Origin: UBA7672 sp963738625
GTDB taxonomy: Bacteria > Pseudomonadota > Alphaproteobacteria > Caulobacterales > Hyphomonadaceae
Reading direction: 5' to 3'
DNA: 64,000 bases
Assembly: GCA_963738625.1 (NCBI GenBank)
Contig: CAVTXH010000019.1
Span: 248,001-312,000, forward strand
Shown: positions 8,273 to 16,156 of the stretch, in pieces
Numbering within the stretch: position 1 is the first letter of the stretch
Layout of the letters: each line of letters begins with the position of its first letter
Notes under the pieces: model-generated
Databases searched by the model: none
The model's input: only the letters and a program-made list of their open reading frames with translations
Told to the model about the DNA's origin: nothing
Program-made: the position numbers and the translations under genes

Positions 8273-9520
8273 TCAGGAGCCGTGGCCAATACCCCGGATA
8301 AGCGAGAAGCCGCGCAGGCCCGTTACGGTTCCGGAACGGCCGGAATGGGTTGCCTTGGATGCGGTGTGGGCCCGCAGAGGCTCGGCGGGGGCAGGACCGG
8401 CGGCGCTGATGCTGGCCGTGGCCAGCCGGACGGGCCGGGGTTCGGCGCGGAACACAGTCACCGCTTCGCTCCAGACAGTGTCGAACTCCTGGGTCATGGC
8501 GCGGTGATAAGACGTGCCGGCCTGCGCATAGAGCGTGGGGCTTTCCGCGGTGGTGCGGCTGTGCAGGTAGGGCGTCGCCACCACCGCGCGGTCGGTGATC
8601 AGGGCGCTGGCCAGCGGTAGTGAGGTCTGCGCACGGCGTACAGTGATCGCCAAGTCGAGATCCGGCATGTCGATGATGCGTTTCCACGCGTCCGCCGCCG
8701 CTTCGATTTCCTGCCGGACAGTCTCAAGATGATGCCCGTCGCGGCTGCCGACGAGCGAGACCAGCCCCGGATTGGTCGGAGCGCACTGCAGGATGCGGAA
8801 TTCGACGCCCTGGCCAGCTCGGGCGCGCACGACTTCCACCGCATCCGGATGCATGGCGATCGCGAGGCTGGCGAGGCCCATCATGTCGATGCGGGTCCTG
8901 GCTTCGCGCACCATGTTCAGCCGCTGGTCGTAGGTGAACTGCGGCGAACGCTCGAACACCGTCGCTCCGCTCGCCCCGCCGCCGTTCAGGGCGGTCGCGC
9001 CGGGCCGGAAGCCCTGCTGGATCGGGGCGCCCGTCTCCTCCATCTCACGGATTATCGTCTGCAGCCGCGTGACGTTCACGGCGCCGAGGACAGAGTCCGT
9101 GTCCAGCGAATAGGTCAGCACCCTGGCCCCGCGCGGATCGAACGACAGGTCCTGGCCTTCCGCGATCATCAGGATCAGCGGACGCGCCGCGGCCTGCGCC
9201 AGCGCCGCCTCGTAGAACGCGTTGGCGTTGCGGTAAGAGAGGACCGCGATCACCAGATCATCGTCGAACAGCGCGTCGATCGCCGGCTGGCCGACCATGC
9301 CGCCGCCATCCAGCGGCTCAATGCGATGAGGTGCATAGTCGGTGTCCAGCAGGGCAGGCTGGATCACATATTTCCACAGCGTGTCCGCGTGCTGGCGGAC
9401 GTCTGCGTTGTGATCATCGATCGGCGAGGCGACGAAGCAGCGCTTCGGCTTCGGCCGGACGCTCTGACCGTCGATCACGCTTCGGAACAACGGATACGCA
9501 CTTAGGTCGTAGTTCGACAT
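8273..9520 (-). CDS. Deoxyribosyltransferase-like plus PLD-like (DUF5919-type) fusion protein, function unknown
   Basis: The 415-residue protein appears to have two domains. Residues ~25-160 resemble the nucleoside 2-deoxyribosyltransferase/TIR-like fold: KRCFVASPIDD at 27, then DDDLVIAVLSYRNANAFYEAAL, where E104 sits where these enzymes carry their nucleophile, then RPLILM. Residues ~196-375 resemble a phospholipase-D-like sensor domain without HKD motifs: REARTRIDMMGLASLAI, GVEFRILQCAPTNPG, and a late EFDTVWSEAV helix. The last 50 residues are low-complexity. Related deoxyribosyltransferase-like domains are predicted effectors in bacterial conflict systems. The ATG at 9520 follows ggggg. 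Neighbouring DUF1272 and TIR genes support a signalling or defence role, but this is inference. Confidence 0.6.
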   Translation of the reverse strand: MSNYDLSAYPLFRSVIDGQSVRPKPKRCFVASPIDDHNADVRQHADTLWKYVIQPALLDTDYAPHRIEPLDGGGMVGQPAIDALFDDDLVIAVLSYRNANAFYEAALAQAAARPLILMIAEGQDLSFDPRGARVLTYSLDTDSVLGAVNVTRLQTIIREMEETGAPIQQGFRPGATALNGGGASGATVFERSPQFTYDQRLNMVREARTRIDMMGLASLAIAMHPDAVEVVRARAGQGVEFRILQCAPTNPGLVSLVGSRDGHHLETVRQEIEAAADAWKRIIDMPDLDLAITVRRAQTSLPLASALITDRAVVATPYLHSRTTAESPTLYAQAGTSYHRAMTQEFDTVWSEAVTVFRAEPRPVRLATASISAAGPAPAEPLRAHTASKATHSGRSGTVTGLRGFSLIRGIGHGS

Positions 9521-9758
9521 GACACAGCCCCCGCTTTGTCTTCCCCAGTAAAGCGAGCGAATATGTCCACACGGATTTCCACAGTGCCACGAAATTAACC
9601 CATGACGGGAGCGGGCATTCGCGCATCACGGGTTTCCTAGCAAAGGCGGCGATTTTCGCACAAGCTGCGGGCCTTGCGCTCACGTGGCGCATGAATCCGC
9701 TCACAGGACTCACGCAGAGCGCGAGTCACAGGGTGTGGAAATCAAGAAGTGCTGTCCG

Positions 9759-10847
9759 CTACTCGGCCGCCACTTTCGCTGCCGCCGTGATTTTCGGCGC
9801 CAGCTTCCCGGCCGAGTATTCCTTGGCCATCAAGGCGAGCGACACCGGCTTGATCCTGGACGCCATGCCTTCGCAGCCGAACTCCTGATAACGCTGGATG
9901 CAGACCTTGCGCATCGCTTCCTTGGCGGGCTTGAGGTAGCTGCGCGGGTCGAACTCGCCGGGTTTTTCGGCGAAGACTTTGCGGATCGCGCCGGTGATCG
10001 CCATGCGGTTGTCGGTGTCGATATTGATCTTGCGCACGCCGTGCTTGATGCCGCGCTGGATCTCTTCGACCGGCACGCCCCAGGTCTGGGGCATTTTCCC
10101 GCCATACTTGTTGATCTCGTCCTGCAGCTCCTGCGGCACCGACGAGGAGCCGTGCATGACAAGGTGCGTGTTGGGCAGGCGGCGGTGGATTTCCTCGATG
10201 ACGTTCATGGCGAGGACCGCGCCGTCAGGCTTGCGCGAGAACTTGTAGGCGCCATGGCTGGTGCCCATGGCGATGGCGAGAGCATCGACTTCCGTTGCGC
10301 GGACAAAATCGACTGCCTGGTCGGGGTCTGTCAGCAGCTGCGAGTGATCCAGCTTGCCTTCGGCGCCGTGGCCATCTTCCTTGTCGCCCATGCCCGTCTC
10401 GAGCGAGCCCAGTACGCCGAGTTCGCCCTCAACGGAGACGCCGCAGGCGTGCGCCATTTCGGTGACGCGGCGGGTGACGTTGACGTTATAGTCGTAGTCG
10501 GCTGGCGTCTTGCCGTCCTCTTTAAGCGATCCGTCCATCATCACCGACGTGAAGCCGAACTGGATGGCGGTGGCGCAGGTGGCCGGGCCGTTGCCGTGGT
10601 CCTGGTGCATGCAGATCGGGATCGAGGGGTACATCTCGGCGCAGGCGTCGATGATGTGCTTGAGGACGATGTCGTTGGCGTAGGAGCGGGCGCCGCGGCT
10701 GGCCTGCATGATGACGGGAGCATCGACCTTCTCCGCCGCCTCCATGATGGCCAGGGCCTGTTCCATGTTGTTGATGTTGAAGGCCGGCAGCCCGTAGCTG
10801 TGTTCGGCGGCATGGTCGAGCAGTTGCCGGAGCGTGATACGAGCCAT
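9759..10847 (-). CDS. fba: Class II fructose-bisphosphate aldolase
   Basis: The 362-residue protein is a Calvin-type class II aldolase. It shows NINNMEQALAIM, the zinc-ligand region CMHQDHGNGP, SVMMDGSLKEDGKTP, the EGELGVLGSLE motif, LAIAMGTSHGAYKF, MHGSSSVP and KINIDTDNRMA. The enzyme interconverts fructose-1,6-bisphosphate with glyceraldehyde-3-phosphate and dihydroxyacetone phosphate. The ATG at 10847 gives the standard start MARITLRQLL. It shares its strand with pgk, gap and tkt but is separated from pgk by three unrelated genes, so it probably has its own promoter in the 110-nt gap upstream. Confidence 0.96.
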   Translation of the reverse strand: MARITLRQLLDHAAEHSYGLPAFNINNMEQALAIMEAAEKVDAPVIMQASRGARSYANDIVLKHIIDACAEMYPSIPICMHQDHGNGPATCATAIQFGFTSVMMDGSLKEDGKTPADYDYNVNVTRRVTEMAHACGVSVEGELGVLGSLETGMGDKEDGHGAEGKLDHSQLLTDPDQAVDFVRATEVDALAIAMGTSHGAYKFSRKPDGAVLAMNVIEEIHRRLPNTHLVMHGSSSVPQELQDEINKYGGKMPQTWGVPVEEIQRGIKHGVRKINIDTDNRMAITGAIRKVFAEKPGEFDPRSYLKPAKEAMRKVCIQRYQEFGCEGMASRIKPVSLALMAKEYSAGKLAPKITAAAKVAAE

Positions 10848-10957
10848 CTACAAATCCCCAAAGAGCTGTAATCCGCTTTGTGGCGGGACAGCGAAAAACG
10901 GTCAACTGCGGCGCAGCAACCTTCATTCCAACAAGTGATTAACCCTGCCCGGCGGCG

Positions 10958-11731
10958 TCACAGTCGCGGCAGCGGCGTCCGGTTCAGCGCAGCCTCGATC
11001 AGTGTCCGCGCAAAGGCGTGGCTGTCGTTCGCCGGGGTCGCAAACCGAAGCTCGCGCCGCCAGCTCTCGGGCGCCTCGGGATGCGTTCCGACCAGAACCA
11101 CCCAGCCCTTGCCCACCTCGCCCTGCACCGCCGCCGGAATCCCGTCGGGATAGACGGCGACGGGCTCGCCCCAGCCGGAGAGCTGCGGCCCATCCTCCCA
11201 GTATTGTTCGATCGGCGCGTGGCCCGGGGTCGTGATCTCGACGGCGCTCTTGCGGACGCCCTTCGCTGAGAGGACGTAGAACGCGAACTGCTTTCCTTCC
11301 GTCAGGTTGAGCCCGTTATACGGCGAGGCCCCCGCGATCAGCGCGCCTGCGCACACGCCCAGATAGTTGAGCCCGTCCTTCACGGCCGCGTGAATGTTCG
11401 CCGACGCTTCCGGCGACAGGGCCTTGCCCATGTCCACGAAATTACCGCCCGGCATGATCAGCAGGCGATAGGCGCGCAGCGCGTCCATGCTCAGAGCATT
11501 CATCCGGCCCGTGTCGGCGATGGAATAGGAGAGGCCGGCCTCGCCGAGTATCGCCTTGATCGCCGCCACATCGTTCGGCGACGTCCCCGTGCCCGCAAAC
11601 AGCAGGATGTCCGCCGCTGCGCCATCCGGAACGGCGCCCGACCCACTGCACGCGCCCGGAGCGAGAACAGCCCCCAACGCCCCCGTGATGGCCAAGCGCC
11701 GATTGATCCTCACCGCCGGTCCCCGCCGCAT
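10958..11731 (-). CDS. Putative lipoprotein with BPL_N (GATase1-like) domain
   Basis: The 257-residue protein begins with a basic segment and a hydrophobic stretch ending in a possible lipobox (LAPGAC, residues ~23-28), so it is probably exported. The rest matches the amidotransferase-like domain found at the N-terminus of eukaryotic biotin-protein ligases (BPL_N): ILLFAGTGTSPNDV, LLIMPGGNFVDMG, and LGVCAGALIAG with the nucleophile-elbow cysteine. The biochemical role of stand-alone secreted BPL_N proteins is unknown. A GTG 24 nt downstream of the ATG at 11731 is preceded by gggga and is an alternative start. It lies 47 nt after the SDR gene on the same strand. Confidence 0.7.
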   Translation of the reverse strand: MRRGPAVRINRRLAITGALGAVLAPGACSGSGAVPDGAAADILLFAGTGTSPNDVAAIKAILGEAGLSYSIADTGRMNALSMDALRAYRLLIMPGGNFVDMGKALSPEASANIHAAVKDGLNYLGVCAGALIAGASPYNGLNLTEGKQFAFYVLSAKGVRKSAVEITTPGHAPIEQYWEDGPQLSGWGEPVAVYPDGIPAAVQGEVGKGWVVLVGTHPEAPESWRRELRFATPANDSHAFARTLIEAALNRTPLPRL

Positions 11732-11778
11732 CTGGAGCGCGCGATGCTCCCGCGCCGTTCAGCTGCGGTCAAGCAGCG

Positions 11779-12699
11779 CTAGCCCAGCTTCACGCCCAGC
11801 GCCTCGGCCGCCGCAGCGACGAACTTGTTCGTCTGCGCAAAGGCTGCATCCAGCGGCTGTTCGTTGGTCGCGTCCGAGATCTTCGCCCAGTTCGCGGCGA
11901 CATCGTCCACCGTCGCGCTTTCGCCGCCGACGAACACAGCCGGCGTCTCGTAGATATGCACCACCGAGAAACATCCCGCGCCCGCGCCGAGGATCGTCTT
12001 GGTCGGCGCATCCTCGCTCACCAGGTAGAGCACGCCCGGCGTCACCAGCTCCGGCGCCATCAGTTTCGCGACCTGCTCGGGGATCAGGCCTTCCAGCATG
12101 CGCGTCGCCGCTGTGGGGGCGAGCGTGTTGACGCGGATGTTGTTCTTCGCGCCTTCCTGGCTCAGCACGTTCATCATGCCGATCATCGCCGCTTTCGCCG
12201 CGCCATAATTCGACTGGCCGAAATTCCCGTAGATGCCCGACGCCGACGACGTCAGCATGATGCGGCCGTAGTTCTGCTCGCGCATCGTCTCCCACACCGC
12301 CTTGGTGCAGTTCGCCGTGCCGAACAGGTGCACGTCCACCACCTTCTTGAAATCGTCCATCGTCATCTTCGAGAACGTCTTGTCGCGCAGGATGCCGGCA
12401 TTGTTGATCAGGATGTCGACCCGGCCCCATTCGGCCTTGGCCTCCGCCACCATCGCCTCGACCTGGTCTAGCTTGGTGATGTCCGCGCCATTGCCGATGG
12501 CTTCGCCGCCGCCGTCGCGGATTTCCTTCGCCACGGATTCGGCCGCGGAGATCGAACCGCCGGAGCCGTCGACCGCGCCGCCGAGGTCGTTGACCACAAC
12601 TCTTGCGCCGCGCGCTGCAAGCTGCAGGCAGTGCTGCCGCCCCAGCCCGTTCCCGCCGCCGGTCACGATGGCTACCTTGCCGTCAAATCGAATGGTCAT
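11779..12699 (-). CDS. SDR-family 3-hydroxyacyl-CoA dehydrogenase-like oxidoreductase
   Basis: The 306-residue short-chain dehydrogenase has the cofactor motif TGGGNGLG at about 13-20, VNDLGG, the LINNAGILRD motif, the catalytic SSASGIYG serine and the YGAAK tyrosine-lysine pair. The VVNDLGGAVDGSG insert and the C-terminal extension after ~225 resemble the (3R)-hydroxyacyl-CoA dehydrogenase unit of peroxisomal multifunctional enzyme 2, so an acyl-CoA substrate in lipid or steroid breakdown is likely. The ATG at 12699 (MTIRFDGKVAI) is clear. It lies upstream of the BPL_N lipoprotein gene; no fatty-acid pathway genes are adjacent. Confidence 0.85.
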   Translation of the reverse strand: MTIRFDGKVAIVTGGGNGLGRQHCLQLAARGARVVVNDLGGAVDGSGGSISAAESVAKEIRDGGGEAIGNGADITKLDQVEAMVAEAKAEWGRVDILINNAGILRDKTFSKMTMDDFKKVVDVHLFGTANCTKAVWETMREQNYGRIMLTSSASGIYGNFGQSNYGAAKAAMIGMMNVLSQEGAKNNIRVNTLAPTAATRMLEGLIPEQVAKLMAPELVTPGVLYLVSEDAPTKTILGAGAGCFSVVHIYETPAVFVGGESATVDDVAANWAKISDATNEQPLDAAFAQTNKFVAAAAEALGVKLG

Positions 12700-12778
12700 G
12701 GATGTCCTCGCAGAAAACGCGTCACCCCGATGGCGCGGACATGCGGGTGTCGCAAGAGCCGCCGACGTGGCGAAACGG

Positions 12779-13192
12779 TCAGGCTAGCGGCGCGGTGTTG
12801 GGCCTTCGCCATACGAACATCAGCCAGCCGACGCCGATGACAAGAACCCAGAGACCGGCATTGAGCAAGATCGCGGTCGCGTTGAACAGCCAGCCTTCGT
12901 GCAGCAACAGCAAGCCTTTGGACAAGCCGGACAACTGGTCAGGCGGCAAAGCTGCCAGCTCGGCCAGCGCCACACGCTTGATATTGGACTCCTCCAGCAT
13001 CAGGCCGACAAACATCAGCGATCCGACCAGATAGACGCCGAACGCTACCAGCTTGAGCGGCAGCTTGGCGCGATTCAGAAACAGGTAGATGCCGGCGATC
13101 GCGGCGAAACTGATCGAGATGAACTGTGCGTAGAGCGCTACGATCTGCGCATTGGTCGAGCGAACCGTTTCGAAGACTTCACTCTCGCCCAT
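12779..13192 (-). CDS. Hypothetical three-helix membrane protein
   Basis: The 137-residue protein has three hydrophobic segments: about 22-40 (FISISFAAIAGIYLF), 48-66 (LVAFGVYLVGSLMFVGLML) and 105-128 (AILLNAGLWVLVIGVGWLMFV). The helices are separated by a cytoplasmic-type basic loop and a polar stretch. I do not recognise the family. The ATG at 13192 (MGESEVFETV) starts a soluble N-terminus. It is 33 nt downstream of pgk on the same strand and could be the last gene of the gap-pgk transcript. Confidence 0.65.
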   Translation of the reverse strand: MGESEVFETVRSTNAQIVALYAQFISISFAAIAGIYLFLNRAKLPLKLVAFGVYLVGSLMFVGLMLEESNIKRVALAELAALPPDQLSGLSKGLLLLHEGWLFNATAILLNAGLWVLVIGVGWLMFVWRRPNTAPLA

Positions 13193-13225
13193 ACCCTTTG
13201 TCCCCAGATGACAGGCCTTCAGCCG

Positions 13226-14416
13226 CTAGACCTTCAGCGCCTCGACCCCCGGAAGCACCTTGCCCTCCATCCACTCAAGGAAGGCGCCGCCGGCAGTGGA
13301 CACGAAAGTAAGGTCTCCGGCAACGCCCGCATGGTGCATCGCCGAGACTGTGTCGCCCCCGCCGGCGACAGCGATGAGCTTGCCTTCCTTGGCGAGTTTC
13401 GCGGCCTCCTTGGCGGCTTCGACCGTGCCCTTGTCGAAGGGGGGGATTTCGAACACGCCGAGCGGACCGTTCCAGATCAGGGTCTTTGAATTGTTCATCG
13501 CGCGCTTGAGGCGGGCGACCGTTTCCGGGCCGGCGTCGAGAATGCGTTCATGATCGTCGACATTGCCGAGGGCCCGCACGCGGGTCGGCACGCCGGCGGC
13601 CATCTGCTCGGCGACGACGATGTCGATCGGCAGGAACAGCTTGCAGTTGTTCTGCCCTGCGAGGCGGATGATCTCGCGCGCGGTCTCGGCGAGGTCCTTC
13701 TCGCAATAGGACGCGCCGACGTCGTGCCCTTGCGCATAAAGGAAGGTGTTGGCCATGCCGCCGCCGATGGCGAGCTTGTCGAGCCTGGCGACGAGGTTCT
13801 TGAGAAGGTCGAGCTTGGTCGAGACTTTCGATCCGCCGACAATGCCCAGCACCGGGCGCATTGGGTTGCCGAGCGCCGCGTTCAGCGCGTTGAGCTCGCG
13901 CTCCATCGAGAGGCCGGGATAGGCCGGCAGCAGCTTCGCGATGCCTTCGGTCGAGGCATGGGCGCGGTGCGCGGCCGAGAAAGCGTCGTTGACATAGATG
14001 TCGCCGAGCTTCGCCAGTTCGGCGGCGAAGGCCGGATCGTTCTTCTCTTCGCCCGCGTGGTAGCGGACGTTCTCAAGCAGGGCGACGCCGCCCGGCTTCA
14101 GGCCGTCGACCACGGCTTTGGCCTCGGCGCCGATACAGTCATCCGCCCAGGCGACCGGCTTCTTCACCAGCGCGGCGAGAGGATCGAGCACGGGCCTGAG
14201 GCTCATCTCGGGAACGCGCTTGCCTTTCGGGCGGTCGAAATGCGCTAGCAGGACGACTTTGGCGCCGGCTTTCGAGAGAAGCTCGATCGTGGGCAGGGCG
14301 GCGCGCAGGCGCGTATCGTCCTGCACCTGGCCGTTTTCCATCGGCACGTTGAAATCGACGCGGACGAGCGCTGTCTTGCCTTTGAGGTCGGCGCCGGAAA
14401 GCGTGCGGAAAGTCAT
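13226..14416 (-). CDS. pgk: Phosphoglycerate kinase
   Basis: The 396-residue protein carries the Pgk signature RVDFNVPMENG near residues 19-29, LLAHFDRPKG, LLENVRYHAGEE, DAFSAAHRAHAS, the GGSKVSTKLDLL nucleotide region, WNGPLGVFE and the C-terminal GGGDTVSA. It transfers phosphate from 1,3-bisphosphoglycerate to ADP in glycolysis, or the reverse in gluconeogenesis. The start is the ATG at 14416. It follows the DUF6173-like gene by 80 nt, in the order gap, DUF6173-like, pgk. Confidence 0.97.
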   Translation of the reverse strand: MTFRTLSGADLKGKTALVRVDFNVPMENGQVQDDTRLRAALPTIELLSKAGAKVVLLAHFDRPKGKRVPEMSLRPVLDPLAALVKKPVAWADDCIGAEAKAVVDGLKPGGVALLENVRYHAGEEKNDPAFAAELAKLGDIYVNDAFSAAHRAHASTEGIAKLLPAYPGLSMERELNALNAALGNPMRPVLGIVGGSKVSTKLDLLKNLVARLDKLAIGGGMANTFLYAQGHDVGASYCEKDLAETAREIIRLAGQNNCKLFLPIDIVVAEQMAAGVPTRVRALGNVDDHERILDAGPETVARLKRAMNNSKTLIWNGPLGVFEIPPFDKGTVEAAKEAAKLAKEGKLIAVAGGGDTVSAMHHAGVAGDLTFVSTAGGAFLEWMEGKVLPGVEALKV

Positions 14417-14496
14417 GGTCTGAGGTCCCGTCTACAACAAGGAATAAACTATCAGAGGCGAGGTGGTTGACCAGCGCCTGCATCCTTCGGGCCGGA

Positions 14497-14964
14497 TCAG
14501 ATGATCGGATCCTGCCACGGATGCGGCTGGTCCTTGATGGTCTTGATCAGCTCGAAGCCGATGCGGCGCGGCTCTTCGCTGGTCTTCCTCACCGCAACCA
14601 GCAGCAGGCTCACCTGGCTGTAGTGCTGGATCAGCTCGAACGTCCGTCCGTCCGGATGCTCGCCGATGAATAGGATCATGTCCGGCCCCCAGCTCGCGAC
14701 ATTGCTGATGTGGAGGATCTCGCTGTTGGGTCCCTCGACAAAACGCCCGCCGATCTCCTGGTCCGGCTCGAGATTCTTCTCGAACTCGATAATCCGCCGC
14801 ACGACGCGTTCATGCATCCAGGCCGAGGGATCGAAGGGCTTGTCGCCCGGCGTCTCGACGACGCCGTGCTTCACCTCGGCCTTTCTGCCGGCCTTGGCCG
14901 GAACAGCAGCGGCGGCCTTTCGAGCCGCCGCCTTGTCCGTCTTGCTGGGCTTCGTCTTGGCCAC
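14497..14964 (-). CDS. DUF6173-like conserved hypothetical between gap and pgk
   Basis: The 155-residue protein has a basic, alanine/lysine-rich, probably disordered N-terminus (~1-45) and a compact domain from WMHERVVRRIIEFEKNLE. Further motifs are QEIGGRFVEGPNSEI, GPDMILFIGEHPDGR and QLIQH-type ELIQHYSQVSLLLVAV. I associate this pattern with DUF6173, whose function is not known. I chose the GTG at 14964 because it begins 5 nt after the gap stop codon, whereas the longer frame (to 15027) would overlap gap by 58 nt. The tight coupling to gap and pgk suggests co-expression with central carbon genes. The family name is from memory. Confidence 0.7.
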   Translation of the reverse strand: MAKTKPSKTDKAAARKAAAAVPAKAGRKAEVKHGVVETPGDKPFDPSAWMHERVVRRIIEFEKNLEPDQEIGGRFVEGPNSEILHISNVASWGPDMILFIGEHPDGRTFELIQHYSQVSLLLVAVRKTSEEPRRIGFELIKTIKDQPHPWQDPII

Positions 14965-14969
14965 TGATC

Positions 14970-15977
14970 TTAGATGAGCTTCGCCCAGGCCACCGCGGTG
15001 TCGCTCATGCGGGTCGAGAAGCCCCACTCATTGTCGTACCAGGAGAGGATCGAGACGAAATTGCCGTCCATCACCTTGGTCTGGTCCATATGGAAGATGG
15101 ACGAGTGCGGGTTGTGGTTGAAGTCGGACGAAACCAGCTTCTCGAAGGTATACCCGAGAATGCCCTTCAGCTTGCCGTCGGCCGCAGCCTTGATGGCGTC
15201 GTTGATCTCTTTCACGGTCGTCGGGCGCTTGGCGATGAATTTGAAGTCCACCAGCGAGACGTTCGGCGTCGGCACGCGCACCGAGATGCCGTCCAGCTTG
15301 CCGTTGAGGTCCGGCAGGACGAGGCCGACGGCTTTCGCCGCCCCGGTCGAGGTCGGGATCATCGACAGCGCAGCCGCACGGCCGCGATAGAGATCCTTGT
15401 GCATCGTATCCAGCGTCGGCTGGTCGCCAGTGTAGGAGTGGATCGTCGTCATCATGCCCTTCTCGATGCCGATGGCTTCGTGAAGGACGCTGACCACCGG
15501 CACGAGGCAGTTGGTGGTGCACGAGGCGTTGGAGACGATCAGGTGCTCTTTCGTGAGCTTCTGATGGTTCACGCCATAGACGACGGTGAGGTCGGAATTC
15601 TCGCCCGGGGCCGAGATCAGCACGCGCTTGGCGCCGGCCTGGAGGTGGGCGGCGGCTTTTTCTTTCGCGGTGAAGATGCCGGTGCACTCGAAGGCGATGT
15701 CAACGTTGAGATCCTTGTGCGGCAGTTCGGCGGGGTTCTTGATCGCCGTCACCTTGAATGTCTGGCCGCCGACCGAGACGGTGTCGCCCTCGACCTTGAC
15801 GTCCATGTTCAGGGGGCCGTGGACGCTGTCGTATTTCAGCAGGTGGACGTTGGTTTCCACGGGGCCGAGGTCGTTAACCGCCACGACCTGAATGTCCTTG
15901 CGGCTATGTTCCAGAATAGAGCGCAGAACCAGTCTTCCGATCCGGCCGAAACCGTTGATCGCCACACGCACAGCCAT
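14970..15977 (-). CDS. gap: Glyceraldehyde-3-phosphate dehydrogenase, type I
   Basis: The 335-residue protein shows the Rossmann motif INGFGRIGR at 8-16, the catalytic SNASCTTNC region near residue 150, and the conserved RVPTPNVSLVDF and SWYDNEWGFS blocks. It oxidises glyceraldehyde-3-phosphate to 1,3-bisphosphoglycerate with NAD(P) and inorganic phosphate. The start is the ATG at 15977 (MAVRVAINGF). Upstream is a 179-nt gap before tkt that probably holds its promoter; downstream the DUF6173-like gene follows after only 5 nt. Confidence 0.97.
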   Translation of the reverse strand: MAVRVAINGFGRIGRLVLRSILEHSRKDIQVVAVNDLGPVETNVHLLKYDSVHGPLNMDVKVEGDTVSVGGQTFKVTAIKNPAELPHKDLNVDIAFECTGIFTAKEKAAAHLQAGAKRVLISAPGENSDLTVVYGVNHQKLTKEHLIVSNASCTTNCLVPVVSVLHEAIGIEKGMMTTIHSYTGDQPTLDTMHKDLYRGRAAALSMIPTSTGAAKAVGLVLPDLNGKLDGISVRVPTPNVSLVDFKFIAKRPTTVKEINDAIKAAADGKLKGILGYTFEKLVSSDFNHNPHSSIFHMDQTKVMDGNFVSILSWYDNEWGFSTRMSDTAVAWAKLI

Positions 15978-16156
15978 TCCGCCACCTCAATTGTCCGCTG
16001 GGCCCCAAAAAGCTGCGGAGAGTGTGCAGGATTAAGGCCGCCCAAGCATCAGTTGTGGCGGGGTTCATACAGGATTTTGGAGAAAAATGGAGAGCACGCA
16101 GCATTGAAAATTCTGCAATGCGACGTCGTGTTTCGTGATGGGTGTTTCGGACGCGC

